This document shows, in pieces, positions 47,186 through 58,863 of a stretch of 64,000 nucleotides of DNA. This DNA is from Branchiostoma floridae (lineage: Eukaryota; Chordata; Leptocardii; Amphioxiformes; Branchiostomatidae). The stretch is from NCBI RefSeq assembly GCF_000003815.2, contig NC_049983.1:27675071-27739070 (forward strand). The letters run 5' to 3'. The notes under the pieces were generated by a model. That model ran no database searches and was not told where the DNA came from. It was given only the letters and a program-made list of their open reading frames with translations. Both the position numbers and the translations under genes were made by a program. Position 1 is the first letter of the stretch. Each line of letters begins with the position of its first letter.

Positions 47186-47242
47186 GATGTTTATATTCAT
47201 CTTCTTACCAGCGAAGCTGCTCTCCGTACCTTTTTTCAGTCC

Positions 47243-47607
47243 TCGTGACGGAGGGATTACGTAATCATAGTCTTCGTCTGCCCTGTTTACCCGCCTTCTC
47301 TGGTGATGAATGAACGAACTACCAAACTTGTTTCATTTCTACCACGACACTCCGAAGCCGGATAGTGCCGTCGGCCTCGTCATTGGTTTAAAGTGTGCAG
47401 AGCGTGGGCAGAGGTTTCAACACGAAGATTTGTCTGCAACTTGCAGAAAAACACATTCGCCTTCCGGCACACTCACTGATCGGTCCATATTAGGGCTTGA
47501 CTTTCAGCGCCTTTCCAGACTAATCGCGGTACAATATTCCATATTCATGCACCTTGTATTTGCCTGTTGTAGACTGCGCACTTTTCGCTAGTCACAGTAC
47601 AGCACAG
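47243..47607 (+). promoter_or_regulatory. Promoter of lectin copy C
   Basis: GATTACGTAATC (47255-47266), inverted CCAAT, GCGTGGGCA (47402-47410), a TCTGCAACTTGCAGA palindrome (about 47432-47446) and CCATATTAGG (47485-47494, the classical serum-response CArG sequence). The ATG is at 47608. Spacings are nearly identical to copy B. Confidence 0.65.
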
Positions 47608-50600
47608 ATGTACGAGCAAGCAGAGCCTGTGCAAACGCCTTCCTCCGGTAGCGGCCAAACCAGCGGGCCGCCGGGCGAACTCCCTCCTGTCCATCAGGGT
47701 GGTTCCCGCGGGCGTGTCCGTCTTGGTAAGGGTGCTGACGAATGGCAAGGAGCCCAAGAAACGTCTACAGACACGTACGAAGAAGCCGAGGCCGTAAAAA
47801 ATTCCGCCACGTACACATCTGCAGGTAACAGACTCTTTTGTAGTTTTAACCTTAAAAATGCCTCTTTTGTCGTGTGCAATCAGAATATTGGGGAAACATG
47901 TTGATGTGATCTTTTACAAGTAAAATTACAAACACATCAATATCAACACCGAGAGTATACTCAAACCCGGAGTCGTACCAGGGGGAGTCATGAATGTAAG
48001 TTTCACCCATACATGCTCGGACAGACACATAACAGTATTCATTCTTTCCGCGTACCATTTCACGATGGAACAACCTGCCTGGCACGGTTGTGACGGCAAG
48101 GTAAAAGGCTTGCCCACCTTAAGCCCGGGAACCCCACCCCCCCTTCCCTANNNNNNNNNNNNNNNNNNNNNNNNNNNNNNNNNNNNNNNNNNNNNNNNNN
48201 NNNNNNNNNNNNNNNNNNNNNNNNNNNNNNNNNNNNNNNNNNNNNNNNNNGCTACTTGCGGTGGGACCACTAGGTAGATGTACATACTGTTCCATCAGAT
48301 TCACAGTAAAGGTAGAAAAATATTTACACAATATTGTTTGCTTTGCATTCTGGCATGTACGCAGAATAATAAATTTAAGACTGCAATTATACTGATATGG
48401 TTTTAAATACCCGAGGAAGCTGTTTTTTCTGATCCACTGATTGGTATAAATCTACCACATGACATGTAAACAACGTCATCACTACAAACCTGGCAGGTTG
48501 GTGTTCTTACATCGGCATCGTGAACTTCCGTTGAGAAAGAACTTCACTTTAAAGTGCGGACGTTCTTGCTTCGGCGAAACTTCAACTTCATCCAGGACAT
48601 GAACTTCGGTTGAGAATATGTTGTAAAGATGGCTAAATGGTTATGCCAATGAAATAATGGCACCATTATGTTGAAAATATGGAGCTAGGAGCTCATTGCA
48701 CCAGACACCATGACATTATAGCTTTAGAATTAGTTTTAAGAGAACCTACAAATTAAAGGAAAAAAAGACTCCGAGGCTGAGAAACGATGAGTGTCATTAC
48801 TAATTTAAGAAATGACACCAACTTAAATGGGATTTTTCTTCTTGGGTCACCACTTAACCCTATTCAGACATGGGGTTGGGGGTGGTTGGGTTAGTGCTTT
48901 TGAAGCCCTCGGACATCCGTAAATAGTTTCATCAGGTTGGTAGATCAATCGAACAGTCTTCTTCGTTTCACAACCTCTTTTTATTCTTCTGCAGACGTTT
49001 CGGTGACTGTCTGTCACCTTCATCAGTGCAAAATGAAATATACTAACGTTACTCGGTGCGATATGACCTATACAGTGCAAATCGAACTAAACCTATTGTG
49101 ACGTAATTACTTGACATGGAATGTTCTCGAACGTGATACGTTAATCATCCTTGCCACTTTGTGACGTAGTGGCAAGGATGCGGTCCCAAACATGGCTAAG
49201 TTTATACCCCCCCCCCCCCTTCGTCTCTATTCATTACTGCTGTAGACTTTCTGATCCAGATGGCTTCCTTTACCCACGTGTGGTATTTGTTGTCCTCTCT
49301 GTCAATAACCTTAGCCCCCTCCCAATCTATTACAGTTATTTCTTGCAATGTGGTCTGTCACCGCTGACTTGTTTTCTTCTTTCTCTGCTTCTTTCTTCTG
49401 CGCCCTGGTGTACTTTCTTCCTTCAACATTTGTTGCTTCCTTTCTGTGTTCTGCTAATCTAGTGCCAAATGTTCTTCCCGTCTCTCCAATATATACTTTA
49501 CTACACTGTATAGGTCATATCGCACCGAGTAACGTTAGTATATTTCATTTTGCACTGATGAAGGTGACAGACAGTCACCGAAACGTCTGCAGAAGAATAA
49601 AAAGAGGTTGTGAAACGAAGAAGACTGTTCGAGCCCTCGGACAATTTTCCATTTTTTTTTTATTGATAGGCATTTTTGACAAAAATTGCTAATTTCAGTA
49701 TTTTTTCATGTATTTGTCATGTTTATTTGCAATATTATTGCAATGTTCTTACATCAATGAAATCTTATGTGATTGCAATAGCTTTCATAATCAAATATGA
49801 ATAAAATATACTAATTTGATGACGTAATCGGCCAAAATCCAAGATGGCGCACTCTATGACCAGAACTAGCTTATTTACCCTTAGAATTCGTAACTACCTG
49901 CTATTTTTTCATCAAAAACGTTTAAATGAACGTTTTAGTCTATTTCCATTGTCTTTTGCAAAGCTGGATAATGCCCAAAACTCCGTAGTGTACTTTGAAT
50001 ATGTTGATAAGAGATTCAAGTGAAATTAATAATGATAAAAATCACTAACTTTGTTTAACAGACCGCACGTATCGGGGTGGAGTAAGTGACCAGCGTGCTC
50101 CCTGTAGCTTTACCAGCCCGCACAGAGGCTCCATGGCCGCCGGCATTGCCGTGCTGCTGGGCTTGCTTGCTGTGGCACTCGCTCCTTTGACTTATTTCAC
50201 CAATAAGAAGGTATACTGTAAAGTCCCCATCCTTTTCCGCAGCATTTCAATTCTTTCCTTTAGTGAATATTAAGATTCTCGAACCTTCTTCTGTAGCTTG
50301 TTATGTTTTCAAGTCTGACATCCTGATCCGTTTTTAGGAAATATCGGAACTGACCGTCAGCTTTGACGCCTTGAAACGCGACCTGGACAACGAGCGGAAC
50401 CTGTATGCCGCCTTGGAGCAGCGTCTTCACGAGATGAGCAAGACGCCAGGCAAGTTGGAATGACAAAAAAACAACCTTCGATTCGAAAGGACAGAATGTT
50501 TCTTTATCCTATTTGTGAATCCTTATTTTTGAATACAATTCGTAATTGTAGCTGTAACTTATCAGGACCACCCGGACCTTCCGGAGTCATGGGACAAGCT

Positions 50601-51717
50601 GGACCTCCGGGAGAAAAGGGAGCCATGGGGCCAGCTGGCCCTCCCGGAGAAAAGGGAGCCATGGGGCCAGCTGGCCCTGTGGGAAAGGACGGGCCGCCAG
50701 GACCAATTGGGCCCCGAGGGCTGATGGGACCCGTCGGGCCGCCCGGACCGGCTGAACATGCAGGTGAGGCACTCATTCCAGCACGTGTCGAAAATTGGTT
50801 GTGCTACACGTTTACGTTGACTCTTCTACGTGTGGAGATTCAATGATAAGACTTCCAGAAAAAGCATAGATTATTCTTACTTACTCTGCATATGCACAGA
50901 TTTTACAGAATGATATACTCCCTACTGTACTGATTTAGAAAACCACTGATTCGTATGGAAGAAAAGAGGAAAAAAAGATTATCTAGCTAGTCAGAAAGTT
51001 AATGCGTGTCTTTCTTTCAGCATCTTGCCCCGAAGAATACATCATGTGGCGTGGAATCTGCTACAAGGGTTTCAACACAGTCAAGACCTTCAGCGAAGCG
51101 GCCACAGCCTGTCGTGAAGACGGCGGCACCCTCGCCATGCCCCAAGACGCTGGGACCAACGACTTCCTGGTCTCCTTGTACAAGTCCGTGAGCAACAGCT
51201 GGTACATTTGGATCGGCCTGCACCGCCAGCGCGAAGAGGGAAGTTTTGAGTGGATGGACGGTTCTGCACTTGGTGACTACAACGCTTGGGCACCGGGAGA
51301 ACCGAGTGTCAGTGGTGACTGCGTCGGTTACTCATATCTGAAAGGCGAGTGGTTCAATATGCCGTGTCACTGGAATGGCTACTTCATCTGTCAAGTCGCT
51401 CCAGGTACGTCATGTGAAGCTACCATTGATAGAAATCTATCAAATGGCATGGAACAGCCTTAGTACTCATCTGACACTTTTACTCAACCGATATCCCTTT
51501 CTCTGTCATTCACTTAGTCATTTACTCACTTAGTCATTTACTCACTTAGTCATTTACTCACTTAGTCATTTGCTCACTCACTCACTCACTCACTCATTCA
51601 CTCACTCACTCACTCACTCACTCACTCACTCACTCACTCATTCACTCACTCACTCACTCACTCACTTACAGTTTGAATCTTGTTAAAGGTTCGTTCCTTT
51701 TTTCAGCACGAGGATAG
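47608..51717 (+). CDS. Transmembrane collectin-like protein, copy C (six exons)
   Basis: Exons 47608-47824, 50062-50210, 50338-50449, 50566-50763, 51021-51404 and 51707-51717 join in frame to 356 residues. Intron 1 is 2.2 kb because it carries an assembly gap, a TTAA-type MITE and a nested Penelope-like insertion. The tail has a Pro-rich segment ([10 protein letters not shown]) and YEEA/YTSA. The membrane segment is [20 protein letters not shown], followed by a coiled coil of 37 residues. The collagen stalk is the longest perfect one, with an internal duplication of [11 protein letters not shown]. The lectin domain has IWIGLHRQ, loop [10 protein letters not shown] and WFNMPC; EPS in place of EPN and WFN in place of WND leave sugar binding uncertain. 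The last exon gives ARG and stop. The GC-AG intron 3 is conserved. Confidence 0.85.
48151..48250. other. Assembly gap (100 N) in copy C intron 1
   Basis: Default-length gap; the real intron length is unknown. Confidence 0.99.
48987..49033 (-). ncRNA. Hammerhead ribozyme motif (type I, minimal stem III), minus strand
   Basis: Mirror copy of the plus-strand motif at 49548-49594: stem I ttttgca/tgcagaa, CTGATGA, stem II ggtgac/gtcacc, GAAA, AC-GT as a two-pair stem III, and C at the cleavage position. It is sense relative to the GIY-YIG frame. Confidence 0.8.
49548..49594 (+). ncRNA. Hammerhead ribozyme motif (type I, minimal stem III), plus strand
   Basis: Stem I 49548-49554 (ttttgca) pairs with 49588-49594 (tgcagaa), including one G-U. 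The core is CTGATGA 49555-49561. Stem II is GGTGAC 49563-49568 with GTCACC 49574-49579 around an AGACA loop. GAAA 49580-49583 is followed by C-G-T-C, giving the two-pair stem III (AC/GU) and the cleavage-site C. All core residues of the hammerhead are present. This minimal stem III form is the one I recall from Penelope-like elements. Confidence 0.82.
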
Positions 51718-51719
51718 GC

Positions 51720-52519
51720 GCTAAATACTACTGTTCATCAATTCTTTGCCGTCCGCCATAAAACATCACAGCTACAACAGGACGGCTGCAGTTCCGTTTG
51801 CAGGCACCAGGAGGCGGTTCTATCGATGTTATCACCAGTATCCAGTTCATCCTTGTCGAGTGAAAGAGAACCACCACCCTGTTAAATAAAGTTCAGTAGC
51901 AGAAAGGAATTAAACTGAGCTATGTGCTTGGTAGGGAAAGCTCTTTATTGTCAAGTTGCCTGGTGACTTCAGTCCAGGTTATAACCATTTACGTTGTACC
52001 CACTTTTGCTTGGTGCAGAAATTAGCTTACACAATAATTCCCGCTCCACTCAAATTACTAGGGATTAGGCATGTCTTATGTCAGATGTACTTCGTGTCAG
52101 AGTTAAATGTACAATTAAAATTGAACATGTACAATGACAATTGAACAAACACTTCTCGTCATGTCTAGGTTTTTAAACTAAATGTGATTATGTGTATTTG
52201 TGAATTGTAACAACTTTTAAGATTTTATGAAATGTAATTCTTTGGCGCATTTCATGTGACGTTTATAATGTCATTTGCCATGCCAAGAACCAATAAAGCT
52301 GAATCTGAATCTGGATCTGATGTCTTCAGTATAAATAACGAAATAAAAGGTGACGCTGCTCCAGAACCCGGCCGTGACCCTTGCCGTGACCCTTGCCGTG
52401 ACCCTTGCTTTGCTGTGACCCTTGCCGTGACTCTTGCCGAGAGGCCCAAGATGACCTTTAACCCAGAGGGAACACACCCGGCATGCCTTGGGTTTGGTCA
52501 TGGCGACCAAAAGAGATAC
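51720..52519. other. Copy C 3' UTR and LINE/SINE tails
   Basis: The proximal part repeats the 3' UTR phrase of other copies (gctacaacaggacggctgca). At 52180-52320 a retroelement-type 3' end finishes with caataaagctgaatctgaat. A short 12-bp tandem repeat (cgtgacccttgc) lies at 52375-52435. Confidence 0.55.
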
Positions 52520-53106
52520 CGGGGGTGCCTTTATAGTATTTGCACGGACCTAATGAGATTCGTACGAATCTTATATGATACACACGAATCACTATGCAAA
52601 ATCGCACGAACCTTATGAAAATCACAAGAATCGCTATGTGATTTGCTCTAACCTTACGTGATTTGCACAAACTGGCGCCGCTGGGAGAAGGAGTGTTTTT
52701 GAGCGTTTCTACCCGTGATATTTTTATTTCAAAGTATATTGAATGGATATATACCAGTACGAAAACGTAATCAAAAACATGTGAGATACTCTTTTTCTTC
52801 ATTTCTGTGCGTCACATCGTATTTTTCCGTCGCTAAAGATCGAAGCCGCCATCTTGAAAATCCCGCTCCTCCTGTCACGTGACCGGGCAGTAATCGGCTG
52901 ATTTCGCATAACGTTCGTGCAAATCACATAAGGTTCGTGTGTGTCACATAGTGATTCATGCGTATCACATATTGTTCGTACGTTTTTGCATAGTGATTCG
53001 TGTGATTTTCATAAGGTTCGTGCGTTTTCGCATAGTGCACGTGATTCGTGCGAATCACATAATATTCGTAAGAAACTCGTTTCGTGCAAATGCTTAGGCA
53101 CCCCTG
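52520..53106. mobile_element. Fold-back element with long repeat-rich inverted ends
   Basis: The left end (gggggtgcct, then tttgcacg ... cacgaatcactatgcaaaat ... cgcacgaaccttatg) is mirrored at the right end (cataaggttcgtgcg ... agtgattcgtgtg ... gcaaatgcttaggcacccct). Each arm of about 130-200 bp is itself built from alternating cacgaatcactatg and cacgaaccttatg repeats. No coding. Confidence 0.82.
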
Positions 53107-53734
53107 AATATGCTGACCGCTGAAATTGACAAACGAAGGTTGTCGGGGAGGAAAATATGCCTATATTGTTCCCCGCAGTATGCAGTAATTATTTTAAAAG
53201 TACATCAATTCTTGTGAATCAAGTCAAAGTAATTATAAATTCGCGAGACAGTAATTTATAACCTCCTTGCTCAGGTGCATTAGAAACCGTCTGGTACATG
53301 CGCCTAGAAGCTGTTCCTGATGATTCCATCCACTGTTACACTATACACTGGTCTTCCGCTGAATCAGCAAAACAAACACTGGGTATTGTACAATGAACAA
53401 TATTATGTCTGATGCAGTAGAATTGAGATATGTTTCAGACCAGTACAAACGTCTACTAACGCCAAACGTTGACTACTCTGTATGCCTTGTATACAATTTG
53501 ATTTGCACCTTTGTATCCAAAACACTGAAAAGGGGACAAAAACACGGAGGTGGGCTGACGTTTCTTCGAAAATTGTCTGCCGCTTGCAGAAAAACAAGTC
53601 ATTCGCCCCGCTTCCATACAAAGGGTTTCAGCGCTTTTGCAGACCAATCGCGACATGTTAATCCATATGCATGCATCCTGACTTCCTTGCCTGTGCTAGG
53701 CTTCGCAGTGTTTTTCTGTCGCAGTGCAGCACAG

Positions 53735-56700
53735 ATGCACGAGCAAGTAGAACCTGTCCGGACGTCAGGGCCGGGTAGCGGCCAAACCAGCGGGCCGCCG
53801 GCCCAACCCCCTCCTGTCCATCAGCCTAAAGGCGCGTCTGACCAGCGGCAACAAGACCAAGGAACTTCAGACACGTACGCAGAAGCAGAGAGAGTGTACT
53901 ACACAATCAAGGATGAAGATCTGCCGCCGCCTTTACGTAGGGTGGGCCCGGGGCGGCAGCAGGAGTCACCCCAGGGGGAGGTGGGAACCAGCTGGCCGCC
54001 GCCTGCCCATCAGGGTGGTTCCCGCGGGCGTGTCCGTCATGGTAACGGCGCTTCTGACAGTCGGCAGGAAGAGTCTTCAGACACGTACGAAGAAGCCGAG
54101 ACAATCAATGACGTAGATCTGCCGCCATCTTTAAATGGGGTCACCTATACGTCTACAGGTAGCTTACTGATCTGTAACCCTTTAGGACTCAGTACTGCTG
54201 TAATGATGCTTGTGCAATGCCATTGTTATGTTATTCGAAAGAGATGCAATTATGTTTCAAATACGATTTGTTGGTTGCATATATATGTACATAATTTGTT
54301 CTTGGTCTAGCCAACAACAAAAAAAAAACAAAAAAATTGAAACAATTACTATTGATGAGGTGAAGATCTGGCATATAGGCAGAATAATGAATTCCGAAAA
54401 TAATTGATACAGATGTGATTTTACAGATATGGTGATGCAGGGGCGGGGCATGTTGTTTTCTGATCAACTGCTTGTCAAACCAAGGACAGCATAACGTACC
54501 ACATAGACCAATTTGCATTTTTAAGGTTTTTTTAGACCTAAAGCTTCCAAAACGCATAGCTTGTACCAAGGAGGTTGAGAAAAGGCAACCTCCTTGCTTG
54601 TACAAAACAATATTCACATTTTATTGGGCACTCGGGTGCTAACAGAAAAGCTTGTAATTTGTGGACTGACGTTTCATGCTGAAGATTTACATGCCGCTGA
54701 TGTAAGCTCGATTTTTAGCAGCTTCACAGTTAATCTCCTGTTTCTATTTTCCGAAGAAGTATATTGTTGTTCAAACGTACCAACGTTTCTTCAATTTCCA
54801 AAATGGCGTTATCTCATTAATGAATTAAGACAGAATGAAACCGTAACGAATATTGATAGATGAGCATGAAAGAAATATAAAACAGATTTCTGGGTCATAT
54901 GGATGACATCACGAATGGGAACCGAAAATAATAAGTCGCCATTTTTTGGCTATGATTGAAAGAGGAATTTTTCTAAACAACCAGATAGTTTTCACTGAAA
55001 ATAAAGCCGATTTATTTTTCGCCCCAAAAATGCCATTTTTACATTTCAATGAAAACGAGTGATAAGCCCACAAACGTTTTTAAAACGCACGACACCTTCA
55101 TAAAATATCATACATTCATTTGTATTAATTTCCAACAGACTGCCACCGTGCTCTCTGTGGCTGCATCCGCCCCCACCTTGCTTGCATGGCCGCCGGTATT
55201 GCCGTGCTGCTGAGCCTGGTCGCTGTGGGACTCGCACCTCTGACAGTCATCAATAAGAAGGTAAACATCGATTTCTTATATACTTTCCGCGTTATGTTTC
55301 TTGGACGTAATAGTCTTAATATTGGATATGAAGATTAGTTACCCTTATGTTTTAGTCCATCTTATGTTGACGTTTGACATCCTGAACCGTCTATAGGAAA
55401 TATCGGAACTGACCATCACTGTTGACGCCTTGAAGCGCGACCTGGACAGCGAGCGAAACCTGAGTGCAGCCTTGGTCCAGTGTTTTCACGAAAGGAGCAA
55501 GACGCCAGGCAAGTAGCTGTAGCAATGACCTCAAAAATTTAAAAGATAAACTCTAGTCTTTAAAAGCATGTACACATATACTACGGTACAATACTTGTGA
55601 GTAGGGGTGGGCACCGGTACAATAAATGTAGGTCCAGGTCCGTTTCAGGTCCAGAGGATCAGGTCCAGGTCCGGACCTGAACCTGATTCAGTATGAATGG
55701 ACAATACTCAAAACATGGTCCATTTTGCAACAAAAAACTCTTTTGTGGAGTACTCGACTCCCCATTGGCGTTTTAATCCTACAAGGCTAACTGACTCTGT
55801 ACAATGGACTGTAAAACTAGGTAGAAATGACTATAGACTCTAATCTACTTCGCTTTTGTTATATTTTTGTGACCGGTTAGCCCCAAAATGTGTGAATGTC
55901 TGAAAATATAATTTGTTCATTTTCCAATATAGGTCCAACATTAGGTTTATTGAATTTTTCCGGACCGGTGCAATACGAAAAAACGGTTTTGTACCGGTGC
56001 ACCGTACCGGTACTCACCCCTACTTGTAAGACATGAGTTCGAGTAGAGGTTGTAATTGTTGGTACAGGACCTCCCGGAGAAAAGAGGGCCATGGGGACAA
56101 CTGTCCCTTCGTCGGCCGGGCCACCCGAACATCCGGGGAAAAAGAGAGACATTGAGTCCAAGGATGAGCCTTCCGGACCAGTTGGGCCCCGAGGGCTGAA
56201 GGGACCCGTCGGGCCGCCCGGACCAGTTGGGCCCCGAGGGCTGAAGGGACCCGTCGGACCGCCCGGTCCAACAGGGATGTCCCAGTCTCCAAGCCCTGCC
56301 GGACCGGCTGAACATGCAGGTGAGGCACTCATTACAGCACGCGCCGAAAGATGTATGTGTAATTCTTTAGCAATTCTATTCCTTCTATTCCCTGAATTTT
56401 CGTACATTTCCTGCAGTCGTCTCCTTAATACGCGTGGGTTTAAAGAAAGGTCTTCTGAAATAAAGTTAGATGATACAGAGTCGTGTGGATTCTGAAAATC
56501 ACTAACTCCAAAGAAATGGTTTTTAATTATATAAGAAAAGCAGTGCACATTTCGTCCTAAATATCCCAGTTTAAAGGCAAACTTTTCTTACAGTATCTTG
56601 CCCCGAAGATTACACAATGTGGCGTGGAATCTGCTACAAGGCCTTCAGCACACTAAAGAGCTTCAGCGATGCGACCGCGGCCTGTGGTGAAGACGGCGGC

Positions 56701-57535
56701 ACCCTCGCCATGCCCCGAGACGCCGAGACCAACGACTTCCTGATCTCCTTGTACAGGTCCGTGAGCGTTTATGCCTTCTGGATCGGCCTGCACGATCAGC
56801 GCGAAGAGGGAAGTTTTGAGTGGGTGGACGGTTCTGCACTTGGAGACTACAACTCTTGGTATCTGGGACAACCGGATGGTGACGGTGGCTGCGTTTCTTA
56901 CTCCGCACATCGGAAAGGCAAGTGGTTCAGCTGGGAATGCCACAGGACGTTTAACTTCATCTGCCAAGTCGCTTCAGGTATGTCAAGTGTAGTTATCAAC
57001 GAGGTAGTTTCAAATGACATGGAAATGCTGTAGTACTCATTTCACCCACTCATTCAACTGATCTCTTTCACTCACTCATTCCATGAATTTGCATTCATTA
57101 ATTCATTCATTCAATCACCCGTTCACTCTTTTACATATTCACTCTCACTCAGTCAATCCCCCACTATTTTACGCATGCAGACACACTAACTCACTCACGC
57201 GCTGACTCAACAATTCACACATTCAACATGCCTTTAGTTAGTACTCATAACGTTATGACCCTTTAACTCAACCGATCTGTCTTACTTCCTACTCTGCCAA
57301 TCATTAACTCACTCACTCACTCACTCACTCACTCACTCACTCACTTACTCACTCACTCACTCACGCAATTACTCACGCACTCACTCTTACTCTCTTACTC
57401 ATTTACTCACTCACTCACTCACTCACTCACTCATTTAGTCACTCACTCTGTTCATCTCGGTTCATCTTCAAAAATGGCTAATTCACACGCTTGTATCTTA
57501 TGGAAGTTTCGCTCCTTTCTTTAGCACAAGGATGA
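53735..57535 (+). CDS. Transmembrane collectin-like protein, copy D (six exons, longest tail)
   Basis: Exons 53735-54158, 55139-55260, 55397-55508, 56068-56319, 56594-56977 and 57525-57535 join in frame to 434 residues. Exon 1 is almost twice as long as in the other copies because the Pro-rich and Tyr module is duplicated ([20 protein letters not shown], later [16 protein letters not shown] and TYTS). The membrane segment is [20 protein letters not shown]. The collagen region is interrupted by a charged non-collagen stretch ([15 protein letters not shown]) before duplicated [17 protein letters not shown]. The lectin domain has FWIGLHDQ, loop [10 protein letters not shown] and WFSWEC. It is the only copy with a true QPD (galactose-type) loop, but WFS replaces WND. 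The last exon gives AQG and stop. The ATG at 53735 was preferred over the upstream in-frame ATGs because it aligns with the start of all other copies. Intron 3 is GC-AG and holds a hAT MITE. Confidence 0.85.
54159..55138 (+). other. Intron 1 of copy D
   Basis: AT-rich. 54620-54690 resembles the array-flank segment at 39630 and 41490. No gene inside. Confidence 0.5.
55602..56022. mobile_element. hAT-type MITE in intron 3 of copy D
   Basis: Terminal repeats TAGGGGTGGGCACCGGTAC and the complementary right end GTACCGGTACTCACCCCTA, with an 8-bp duplication CTTGTGAG/CTTGTAAG (55594-55601 and 56023-56030; one mismatch). 421 bp with internal ccggacctg/caggtccagg repeats. Different family from the MITE at 7437 but the same superfamily by duplication length. 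Confidence 0.85.
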
Positions 57536-58860
57536 GCGGCACACCGGATTCCCGCCACCACTGTTCATCAGTTCTCTGCCATCCGCTGTAAAATATCTCA
57601 GCTACAACTGGGCAGCTGCAGTTCCGTCAGCGGGCGCCAGAAAGCAGGTCTATTGACGCTATCATGACGATCTTCAGTTTATCTTAAGTTTGTTGAGTGA
57701 GAATCTAGCACAAAATACTTATACTCACCACCTTGTTGAAGCAGTTTAGTAGCAGAACATAAACCTTAATAACCATTTAGAAGATTCAAACGGATATTTC
57801 CTGTTGTTAATTGTTTGGTAGGAACATTTTTTTTTGTCAAATGAGTTCAGTTGCCAAGATCTCAGTCCAACTAAACAACAATGAGTTATGTAGTCACATC
57901 TGCTTGGGACGGAAATATTCTTACGCAATTCAAGTTACTGCGGAATAGACTCGATCAATAGAGATCTATGTCAGACGTGACGTCAGTTCAGTTAATTCCA
58001 GAATGTAAACTGAACAAGCACCCTTCGTCATGTCTTCAATGTAACATAACCGTAGTGACGAAACATTTGTGTACCATAGAGATTACTAGTAAGTTTTCCA
58101 TCTTTAATTTTTTTTTCAATCCATAAGACATTGATGATGATGATGATGATTTGGTTTATTATTTCACATACAATGTTTTACAGTTTCGCAGTGCACACAA
58201 ACACATGCACTGAATTGTACTGAAAAATACAATCAGGTTGACAGCCTTACAACATTACATCGTTTATCTACTTACTGATATTTAAAATCAACTATGCTTC
58301 TTAAGATATTGTCTATGTTAAACTTTGTTAAGCATAGTTCTTCTTTTACAGTAGCATATTTACACCAGTTATTGTGAGCATACACTATTACTTGATTTAA
58401 AAATTGACTGTTCAAGTTCGTTCTAGTACCTTTTCTGTACATTCTGGTACCTTTAGAAAAGTTGCAAATCCATGGACTGTTTCATACCCAAACTTGTGTA
58501 CCGTTTGCATCTAAAACAAAATGTCATCCAACAACAGAAGTCAGATGTCATGTACAAGTTTCATATGTAATATCCCTTGCATAATGTTGACAAAATGGAA
58601 ATGGAATTTCCTATTTTCTGCTGCCTCAACGTACATTTTTTGTAGAGGTTCACATGAATCGAATTCTTACGATTGTGTATATAACAACATTCTTTAATCT
58701 TTGAACCTAGAATCCTTGAACCATCTATGTTGTAAACTGGGGCTGTAGACGATATAAAATATATACACTATGGTACATTGATATTGGTACAGTATATTAG
58801 AAAAAAATATGGCCTCTTTCGAGCAGTATCGGCCATGGTAATATACCAACTGTTATAATG
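57536..58860. other. Copy D 3' UTR and downstream sequence
   Basis: The 3' UTR phrase gctacaactgggcagctgca is shared with copies A and C. From about 58130 a (GAT)n run and AT-rich sequence follow. The minus strand of 58260-58460 gives a short repeat-like coding run I could not assign. Confidence 0.5.
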
Positions 58861-58863
58861 ATA

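Larger units (their letters stand above)
48915..49632 (-). mobile_element. Penelope-like element insertion with inverted ends
   Basis: 718 bp inserted in the MITE, flanked by a 10-bp direct duplication GCCCTCGGAC (48905-48914 and 49633-49642). The minus strand from about 49510 encodes [20 protein letters not shown], the signature of the GIY-YIG endonuclease of Penelope-like elements. It is followed by a frameshifted remainder with [20 protein letters not shown]. The two ends are inverted copies of about 150 bp, each holding a hammerhead ribozyme motif. A 5'-truncated element with an inverted tail, as is common in this class. Confidence 0.88.
48858..49965. mobile_element. TTAA-type MITE, second copy, interrupted
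   Basis: TTAA (48854-48857), then CCCTATTCAGAC and a G-rich stretch with cttttgaagccctcgg. After the nested insertion (48915-49632) the same element continues (tgatgacgtaatcggccaaa, then atccaagatggcg). The right terminal repeat is lost. Confidence 0.8.

Noticed and set aside
53393-53734. Upstream in-frame extension of lectin copy D (305-residue frame start)
   Set aside because: The upstream part covers the promoter region homologous to non-coding promoter DNA in copies A-C; the ATG at 53735 matches the start in all copies.
55877-56548. 223-residue minus-strand frame with Gly-Pro repeats
   Set aside because: Antisense shadow of the copy D collagen exon plus a MITE. The same shadow appears opposite the collagen exons of copies A-C.
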